Assembly: GCA_021804455.1 (NCBI GenBank)
Contig: JAJZHT010000024.1
Location: forward strand, 1-12,034
DNA from: Pseudomonadota bacterium
Lineage (GTDB): Bacteria > Pseudomonadota > Alphaproteobacteria > Paracaedibacterales > CAIULA01
Reading direction: 5' to 3'
DNA length: 12,034 nt
Each line of letters starts with the position of its first letter. Positions within the stretch are counted from its first letter, which is position 1. This document shows, piece by piece, positions 7,643 to 12,034 of the stretch. A model generated the notes under the pieces. That model was not told where the DNA came from and did no database searches. It saw only the letters and a program-made list of their open reading frames with translations. The position numbers were made by a program, and so were the translations under genes.

Positions 7643-7694
7643 ACCCCCAAAATCCTTACCAAAAGGTTAATTTTAAAAATATTTTTTAGGAATA

Positions 7695-7756
7695 CGCCTT
7701 ACCCTTACAGACCCAAAGCAACTCGATTTTCAAGGTCTGGAGAACCGAGAAAGGCG
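7695..7756 (+). other. Nested inverted repeats upstream of the peptidase
   Basis: Two nested perfect six-base stems: outer CGCCTT (7695-7700) with AAGGCG (7751-7756), inner CAGACC (7708-7713) with GGTCTG (7734-7739). As RNA this would fold into a two-tier stem with an internal loop and a 20-base end loop. It lies just after repeat B and is not part of the shared repeat. It could be a leader structure of the peptidase transcript; it matches no riboswitch I recognise. Confidence 0.35.
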
Positions 7757-7865
7757 CAAAAAATAACACAGGTTTCCTTTCTCTTTAAACCCTTTTTTTC
7801 ATTATCTTAAGTATATATCGATCTCTTATTTTCTAAAAATAACAAAAAAAATAAATAAACCCCTG

Positions 7866-7909
7866 TTAATCAGGTGTTAATACTACGGTCATATCTTATT
7901 TTTTACAAT
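7866..7909 (+). promoter_or_regulatory. Putative peptidase promoter with CtrA-like motif
   Basis: TTAA (7866-7869), seven bases, TTAA (7877-7880), followed by -10-like candidates TATCTT (7892-7897) or TACAAT (7904-7909). The motif ends 56 bp before the GTG start. The first half also sits in a small CCTG/CAGG dyad (7862-7873). Position mirrors that before the transporter operon. Confidence 0.35.
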
Positions 7910-7925
7910 TTTATATGTAAAAAAC

Positions 7926-7930
7926 AGGAG
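7926..7930 (+). promoter_or_regulatory. Ribosome binding site deciding the peptidase start
   Basis: AGGAG six bases before GTG at 7937. A GTG at 7874 in the same frame would add 21 residues but has no such site and would bury the signal peptide, so 7937 is preferred. Confidence 0.85.
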
Positions 7931-7936
7931 TTTTTT

Positions 7937-9031
7937 GTGAATAATACTTCTTTAAAACTGAAGAGCTTAATTTACAGTTTGCTGACCTTTACAACGGTTG
8001 TTTCTACATCCGCTCATGTTTCTTCAGCCGATCTAGAGTTGAGTGAAATCCCTTCCACAAAGCGCCAATATAAGTTGATTTTTGATAATCAAAACCATAA
8101 TGCAAGCCGAACATGGCTTCAGGAAAACTTTCCTATTCAAAAAATCCCGTCAACATTTTCTTTAACAGCTGGCGGTGTCTCGGCGTCTCTACCTAAAACC
8201 TGCAGCTTGGTTAGCAATATGCCTGCTATTTACGACCAGGGAAATCTAGGATCTTGTACAGCAAATGCCATTGCAGCGGCCATGCAGTACGATCGTCGCA
8301 AACAAAAGCTAACAGATTATACGCCCTCTCGCCTCATGATCTATTGGTTAGAAAGATCCCTTGAGGGAACGATTAATCAGGATAGCGGTGCAAGTTTATC
8401 AGATGGTATTCGGGCCATGATCCAGTATGGAGCCTGTCCAGAAACAATGTGGCCTTATGATGATGGTTCCACTCAATTTAAGGTTCAACCCACAACCGCT
8501 TGTTATACTGCGGCTAAACAAGACATGGACCTTGATAAATTATCTCTGGCCAGTATCAGTCAGACGCTTAATTCCATTAAGAGTGTTTTGTATCAAAACA
8601 TTCCTATTGTTTTCGGTATCAATGTTTATTCTTCTTTTGAAAGTGCGACCGTTGCAAGAACGGGTATTGTACCCATGCCTAATACAAGAAGGGAACAACT
8701 TTTAGGCGGTCACGCTCTTGTTCTTGCGGGGTATGATGACACACAATCTCAATTTATCGTACGCAACTCGTGGGGAACCTCTTGGGGGCAAAGTGGTTAT
8801 TGTCGAATGCCTTATAATTATGTTATCAACCCGTCCTTAAGTAGTGATTTTTGGTCAATTTCTAAGGTGGGGTCTGGAACTTCTCAAACCACACCTGTAA
8901 CCAATCCTGGAAAGAACACAGGGTCTGTGGTGGGAACAACCGATGTAATAAACACGAGCTTTACAAGTTTTGGAGCTAATTTCTGGCAAACTTCTTTGTA
9001 CGAAAGCATCCTTATGAAACAATATTCCTAA
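7937..9031 (+). CDS. Secreted papain-like (C1 family) cysteine peptidase
   Basis: A 364-residue exported cysteine protease. Residues 1-31 form a Sec signal peptide: two lysines, a hydrophobic core around LKSLIYSLLTF, and likely cleavage after VSSA at 31. The catalytic domain has oxyanion-hole Gln101 and nucleophile Cys107 (DQGNLGSCTANA), His259 (LGGHALVLAGYD) and Asn277 (VRNSWGTSWGQSGY), the full C1 set. Only ~55 residues lie between the signal and the catalytic domain, shorter than a typical papain propeptide. After the catalytic domain comes a Ser/Thr/Gly-rich tail of ~50 residues (VGSGTSQTTPVTNPG and on) ending in a short aromatic-containing segment. Start choice rests on the strong AGGAG at 7926. 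It stands alone between a structured leader and a terminator. Bacterial C1 peptidases are often linked to host interaction, but its target is unknown and an autolytic or nutritional role is equally possible. Confidence 0.93.
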   Translation: MNNTSLKLKSLIYSLLTFTTVVSTSAHVSSADLELSEIPSTKRQYKLIFDNQNHNASRTWLQENFPIQKIPSTFSLTAGGVSASLPKTCSLVSNMPAIYDQGNLGSCTANAIAAAMQYDRRKQKLTDYTPSRLMIYWLERSLEGTINQDSGASLSDGIRAMIQYGACPETMWPYDDGSTQFKVQPTTACYTAAKQDMDLDKLSLASISQTLNSIKSVLYQNIPIVFGINVYSSFESATVARTGIVPMPNTRREQLLGGHALVLAGYDDTQSQFIVRNSWGTSWGQSGYCRMPYNYVINPSLSSDFWSISKVGSGTSQTTPVTNPGKNTGSVVGTTDVINTSFTSFGANFWQTSLYESILMKQYS

Positions 9032-9043
9032 AATACAGAAAAC

Positions 9044-9089
9044 ATTTCATGCAACTCCTCAAAATTTTGGGGTTTTGCATGAAATTTTT
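9044..9089. terminator. Bidirectional terminator between peptidase and rimM
   Basis: A perfect 11-bp stem, ATTTCATGCAA (9044-9054) with TTGCATGAAAT (9075-9085), encloses a second pairing of CTCAAAA with TTTTGGGG. Five Ts follow on the plus strand (9085-9089); on the minus strand the stem is followed by GTTTTC. It sits between two convergent genes and touches the rimM stop codon, so it probably ends both transcripts. Confidence 0.8.
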
Positions 9090-9594
9090 ATAGCAAAAAA
9101 GATCGATAAATCCGTATAACCTTTTCTTTAAGATCAACCTCTGCGATGGCATCTTTATAAAACGGTAAAGTATAGGACAAACCTTGCTCACCTTGGATTT
9201 CTAAAAAGTCACCCGCGCCATAATTATTAACTTGCGTGATAAAACCAACGGTATTTTTGTCTTCATCCCTTACTGTCATACCCATCAAATCATGGTAATA
9301 AAATTCATCAATACCGGTAAGAGGCAGTTGTGTACGGTCAATCCACAACTCTAACCCCACCAAGGCTTCCGCTTGTTCACGTGTTACACACCCTTTAAGA
9401 GAAGCCAAAACACTGGAAGCGGTTTGAATTTTCTGAATATGAAGCTGGATGCTTTCATTCAAAGGGGTCTTTAAGGGGCCATAGGCAACAAGATCCTGGG
9501 GATCTTGGGTAAAAGTTTTAATTTTAACCCACCCCTTAAGACCATGCGCCGATACTATCCGCCCCAGAAGAACTTTATCATCTGAGGCAGACAT
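9088..9594 (-). CDS. rimM: 16S rRNA processing factor RimM
   Basis: Ribosome maturation factor that binds the 30S head near protein S19 and assists late 16S rRNA processing. The 168-residue product has the usual length. The N-terminal RimM barrel starts LLGRIVSAHGLKGWVKIKTF (residues 9-28). A linker with EFYYHDLMGMTV leads to a C-terminal PRC-barrel-like domain with GAGDFLEI, LPFYKDAI and a final VDLKEKVIRIY. ATG at 9594 is preceded by AAGAGAT. It follows rpsP by 17 bp, the conserved alphaproteobacterial arrangement, but the usual next genes trmD and rplS are not here: the operon ends at a terminator and a convergent peptidase gene. Confidence 0.97.
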   Translation of the reverse strand: MSASDDKVLLGRIVSAHGLKGWVKIKTFTQDPQDLVAYGPLKTPLNESIQLHIQKIQTASSVLASLKGCVTREQAEALVGLELWIDRTQLPLTGIDEFYYHDLMGMTVRDEDKNTVGFITQVNNYGAGDFLEIQGEQGLSYTLPFYKDAIAEVDLKEKVIRIYRSFLL

Positions 9595-9611
9595 ATCTCT
9601 TAAAACCTTGC

Positions 9612-9977
9612 TTATTCAGATTTTTGTTCCGCCAAAGCGGCTGCTTTTTCCTGCTCTGCTTTTAGGCGTTCTTGAGCCTTTTTCTTAGGAGCTGATTGTT
9701 TAGGATTACTTTTAAGAGCCGGTGCAGCTAACAAATTGGCAGCGCTGAGAAACTTAACAACCCGTTCTGTTGGTTGGGCTCCTACCGACAGCCAATATTG
9801 TACCCTTTCTGTATTTAAAACTACGCGTTCGGCGTGACCCGCTGCCAAAATAGGATTATACGACCCTACCCGCTCCACAAAACGGCCATCCCGTGGGCTA
9901 GAAGCTTCTGCAACAACAATTCTATAGAAAGGTCGTTTTTTGGCGCCACCACGTGCTAAACGAATTTTTAATGCCAT
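9612..9977 (-). CDS. rpsP: 30S ribosomal protein S16 (bS16)
   Basis: Small-subunit ribosomal protein needed for assembly of the 30S body. The core begins [20 protein letters not shown] and continues [14 protein letters not shown] and [16 protein letters not shown], all diagnostic. After about residue 80 a ~40-residue Ala/Lys/Glu-rich tail follows, an extension common in Alphaproteobacteria. I place the start at ATG 9977, giving 121 residues. A GTG at 9989 would add four residues (MKKD) but lies one base from the AGGAG at 9991-9995, too close to use; the ATG is 13 bases from it, slightly long but workable. The gene lies 37 bp after ffh and 17 bp before rimM, so the three are probably one transcript. 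Confidence 0.97.
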   Translation of the reverse strand: MALKIRLARGGAKKRPFYRIVVAEASSPRDGRFVERVGSYNPILAAGHAERVVLNTERVQYWLSVGAQPTERVVKFLSAANLLAAPALKSNPKQSAPKKKAQERLKAEQEKAAALAEQKSE

Positions 9978-10014
9978 GTCTTTTTTCACTCCTTGTTCTT
10001 TATTAAAGTTAAGG

Positions 10015-11361
10015 CTACCTCAAAAGCCCCCCTAGGCCTTGACGCATAAGCCCCTTTTGTCCCAATTTCCCCATCTGCTTCACCATAGTCTGCATTTGCT
10101 GAAATTGCTTTATCAACCGATTAACATCGGCCACGGTCTGGCCGCATCCAGCAGCAACTCTACGTTTGCGTGAAGCATTAAGCAATCGATAATCACGCCT
10201 TTCTTGAGGGGTCATCGATTTCACAATAGCGATTTGCCGCTGCACCAGACGATCATCCAGACCAGCCTGTTTTATCTTATCTTTTACTTTGCCGACACCA
10301 GGCAAAAAACTTAACAACCCTGACACCCCACCCATCTTTATCATCTGTTCCAGATGTTTTGCCATATCGTTTAGATCAAAATGCCCTTTTTGCATTTTTT
10401 TTGCAAGTTTTTCAGCATCTTCTTGGTTCACTGCCTCGGTAGCACGTTCAACCAGGCTTAAAATATCGCCCCTGTCAAGAATACGATTAGCAATCCGTTC
10501 GGGTTGGAAGACTTCTAATTCAGAAGTTTTTTCGCCCATACCCATGAATTTGATGGGACATCCTGTTACCGAGCGCATCGAGAGAGCCGCTCCCCCACGG
10601 CTGTCACCATCAACACGTGTCAAGATCAATCCTGTTAAGCCCACTTGTTTATGAAATTGATCCGCAATCGTTACAGCGTCCTGCCCCGTCATGGCATCAG
10701 CCACTAATAAAGTTTCTAACGGCTGGATCACGTTTTTAAGGTTAACAACCTCAGCCATCAACGCTGTATCCACGTGCAATCGACCGGCTGTGTCAAACAG
10801 TATAATGTCCATGCCTTGCCGCTTGGCTTCCCGTAAAGCCCGTTCGGCAATGTCCAAGGGAAGCTGATTTTGAAGAATCTCCAGACTGGGGCAATCAATC
10901 TGGCGCCCTAAAATAGCCAACTGTTCTTGCGCCGCAGGACGATAAACGTCAAGAGATACTAACAATACCTTTTTTTGGTGCTTTTCCATCAAATAGCGGG
11001 CAAGCTTGGCCGTTGTGGTCGTTTTTCCCGATCCCTGCAAACCAACAACCAGATAGGAGAAAGGAGAAACCGCCGATAAATTCAAAGGTTCGGCTGTTTG
11101 ACCTAAAATGGCCACCAGATGGTCATAAACAATTTTGACAACCATCTGTCCAGGGGCGACACTGCGTATTACTTCTTGACCCACCGCTTTTTCACGAACC
11201 TGTTCTATAAACTCTTTAACAACAGGAAGGGCAACATCCGCCTCTAGAAGGGCGACACGGATCTCTCGTAACGCACTATTAACATCCGCTTCATTTAAAA
11301 AACCACGACCGCGTAGTTTATCAAAAACAGCCGTTAATCGTTGAGAAAGGCTTTGGAACAA
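10015..11361 (-). CDS. ffh: Signal recognition particle GTPase Ffh (SRP54)
   Basis: Protein subunit of the signal recognition particle. It binds 4.5S RNA and nascent signal sequences and delivers ribosomes to FtsY at the membrane. The 448-residue length is normal. The N domain (1-~95) starts MFQSLSQRL. The GTPase domain has G1 GLQGSGKTT (107-115), [11 protein letters not shown] (138-148), DTAGR (190-194), [10 protein letters not shown] (248-257) and GMGEK (274-278). The methionine-rich M domain (~300-448) carries the SRP RNA-binding helix-turn-helix [20 protein letters not shown]. The start is TTG at 11361, because the encoded residues match the family's N-terminus and an in-frame stop lies eight codons upstream; GGGG at 11367-11370 may serve as a weak ribosome site. 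It heads the ffh-rpsP-rimM run. Confidence 0.97.
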   Translation of the reverse strand: MFQSLSQRLTAVFDKLRGRGFLNEADVNSALREIRVALLEADVALPVVKEFIEQVREKAVGQEVIRSVAPGQMVVKIVYDHLVAILGQTAEPLNLSAVSPFSYLVVGLQGSGKTTTTAKLARYLMEKHQKKVLLVSLDVYRPAAQEQLAILGRQIDCPSLEILQNQLPLDIAERALREAKRQGMDIILFDTAGRLHVDTALMAEVVNLKNVIQPLETLLVADAMTGQDAVTIADQFHKQVGLTGLILTRVDGDSRGGAALSMRSVTGCPIKFMGMGEKTSELEVFQPERIANRILDRGDILSLVERATEAVNQEDAEKLAKKMQKGHFDLNDMAKHLEQMIKMGGVSGLLSFLPGVGKVKDKIKQAGLDDRLVQRQIAIVKSMTPQERRDYRLLNASRKRRVAAGCGQTVADVNRLIKQFQQMQTMVKQMGKLGQKGLMRQGLGGLLR

Positions 11362-11406
11362 TCGAACCCCAGAATAAATTCATTCTTATTTTTCAGGTAT
11401 AGGCAT

Positions 11407-11436
11407 TTTATAGAGAAAATCAAAGATTGGAAGCAA
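11407..11436 (-). promoter_or_regulatory. Possible promoter of ffh-rpsP-rimM
   Basis: On the minus strand TTGCTT (11436-11431), 18 bp, TATAAA (11412-11407), about 45 bp before the ffh start codon. The boxes and spacing fit a housekeeping promoter moderately well. Confidence 0.35.
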
Positions 11437-11540
11437 AAATTATTGTTGTTGCTTGGATCTTAACGATTTTTGTTAGTTTTTGCGTTTTTTTTCATTTTCG
11501 CCTAAGGTGTTTGAAATCTTTATCGATTAGAAAAATTGGA

Positions 11541-12034
11541 ATGATTCCGGCATTTCAGCAGCCTGTTCCTGTTAAGGAGGCTGTTTTTGATGACTTAAAG
11601 ACCCATAAAAAAAGTTTATGGGGTTTGGCGTGGGCCAGCTTTTGCTGGAGCACCGCTTCGGTTATGGTTTTTACCTTGCTGCCTGTTTATCTTTCAGAGG
11701 TTATGGGGGCCAGTTCCACTGAAATTGGTCTTATAGAAGGGGTGGCTGTTTTTTTAGCCTTTGTGGCAAAAGTAGCAGCAGGTGTCCTTAGTGATTATTG
11801 GCGTCGTCGAAAACCCTTAATCTTGTGGGGAACTTTTGGCAGTGTCGCTGTTAAAATCCTTTTTGCTATGGCTAACAGTGTTTTCTGTATCTTCATAGCT
11901 CGTTCTATTGATCGCTTTAGTAAAGGGATTCGTTCCGCACCTACGGATGCTTTAATTGCTGATCTGTCATCAAAAAATCAACAAGGTAGGAACTATAGCC
12001 TGAGGTATAGCCTTTATACTATGGGGGCTGTTAC
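11541..12034 (+). CDS. Major facilitator superfamily transporter, N-terminal part
   Basis: The first ~165 residues of an MFS transporter, continuing past the right edge. After a polar start (MIPAFQQPVPVKEAVFDD) come TM1 with LPVYLSEVMG, TM2 with IGLIEGVAVFLAFVAKVAAG, then the loop-2/3 signature GVLSDYWRRRKP, TM3, and the TM4-5 motif ARSIDRFSKGIRSAPTDALI. That DR-x-GKGIR-type motif, here FSKGIR, marks a family of MFS permeases often annotated as drug or sugar transporters; the substrate cannot be told. ATG at 11541 has only a weak TTGGA beside it. The frame stays open upstream to 11403 and from TTG 11427 would encode a hydrophobic stretch (IIVVAWILTIFVSFCVFF), so the true start may be earlier. 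It is transcribed away from ffh. Confidence 0.88.
   Translation, partial: MIPAFQQPVPVKEAVFDDLKTHKKSLWGLAWASFCWSTASVMVFTLLPVYLSEVMGASSTEIGLIEGVAVFLAFVAKVAAGVLSDYWRRRKPLILWGTFGSVAVKILFAMANSVFCIFIARSIDRFSKGIRSAPTDALIADLSSKNQQGRNYSLRYSLYTMGAV

Larger units (their letters stand above)
7471..7690 (+). repeat. Dispersed ~210-220 bp repeat, copy B
   Basis: Second copy of the element at 1852-2070, same orientation, about 5.6 kb away. Hairpin 1 has drifted but is still strongly paired: CCTCCC (7520-7525), loop TTAAC, GGGAGG (7531-7536), with the outer CCCCCC run (7506-7511) able to pair with GGGG at 7537-7540. Hairpin 2 is longer than in copy A: CCCCTTT (7588-7594) with AAAGGGG (7608-7614). The retained pairing despite changed bases is consistent with selection on structure, but two copies are too few to prove it. 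Confidence 0.88.
7285..7936. other. Gene-free region between cyclase operon and peptidase
   Basis: Over 650 bp with no credible gene. Short open frames on either strand run through the repeat and have no recognisable protein features. In order it contains 120 bp of unremarkable sequence, the operon terminator, repeat copy B, a nested inverted-repeat segment (7695-7756), a weak GGTTT/AAACC hairpin followed by seven Ts (7771-7799), a very AT-rich tract, and the probable peptidase promoter. Confidence 0.8.

Noticed and set aside
1852..7690. The two repeat copies as a CRISPR array or insertion-sequence ends
   Set aside because: There are only two copies, about 5.6 kb apart in direct orientation, with no regular spacers, no matching terminal inverted repeats and no transposase between them.
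7874..7936. Upstream GTG start for the peptidase
   Set aside because: It adds 21 residues before the signal peptide without a ribosome site, while GTG 7937 has AGGAG at ideal spacing.
10612..10618. Ffh G4 motif TRVD instead of TKxD
   Set aside because: Arg at this place is common in alphaproteobacterial Ffh, as in TRMDGD-type sequences, so it is not an anomaly.
10289..10654. Plus-strand frame of 121 codons opposite ffh
   Set aside because: It lies wholly antisense to the highly conserved ffh G/M-domain region and has composition typical of a shadow frame.

Overview
The window reads as chromosome from an AT-rich alphaproteobacterium. The evidence is the ffh-rpsP-rimM order, an S16 protein with a long Ala/Lys-rich tail, the sequence style of Ffh, and several TTAA-N7-TTAA motifs resembling sites for the alphaproteobacterial cell-cycle regulator CtrA. 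A host-associated lineage such as Holosporales would fit the low GC and the secreted papain-like protease, but that placement is inference.

Layout. Positions 1-1554 (minus) hold glutamine-dependent NAD+ synthetase (nadE), cut by the left edge. A 640-bp gene-free stretch follows. Positions 2193-7284 (plus) hold a tight three-gene operon: a DASS/SLC13-type membrane transporter with an N-terminal cyclic-nucleotide-binding-like domain; a membrane-tethered periplasmic binding protein of the ABC_sub_bind type; and a two-TM receptor class III adenylate cyclase with a periplasmic Cache domain and all catalytic residues. An intrinsic terminator closes the operon. A second 650-bp gene-free stretch leads to a secreted papain-family (C1) cysteine peptidase (7937-9031, plus). 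A bidirectional terminator separates it from the convergent housekeeping run ffh-rpsP-rimM (11361 to 9088, minus). An MFS transporter (plus) starts near 11541 and runs off the right edge.

The most interesting element is the operon at 2193-7284. Its parts suggest a self-contained circuit. A periplasmic ligand would be sensed by the binding protein and/or the Cache domain, the cyclase would make cAMP, and the cNMP-like domain on the transporter would respond. The cNMP pocket lacks the usual Glu and Arg, so the last step is uncertain.

Both gene-free stretches carry a copy of one ~210-220 bp repeat in the same orientation (1852-2070 and 7471-7690). Each copy holds a TTAA-N7-TTAA motif, a GC-rich hairpin, a CCCTTT/AAAGGG hairpin, an ACCTAGGT palindrome and a TATAAT box. 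The copies bracket the signalling operon, and each lies upstream of a GTG-started gene that has a further TTAA-N7-TTAA motif about 60 bp before its start. The transporter-cyclase operon and the peptidase may therefore share regulation, or the repeats may be a dispersed element that delimits the operon as a movable block.
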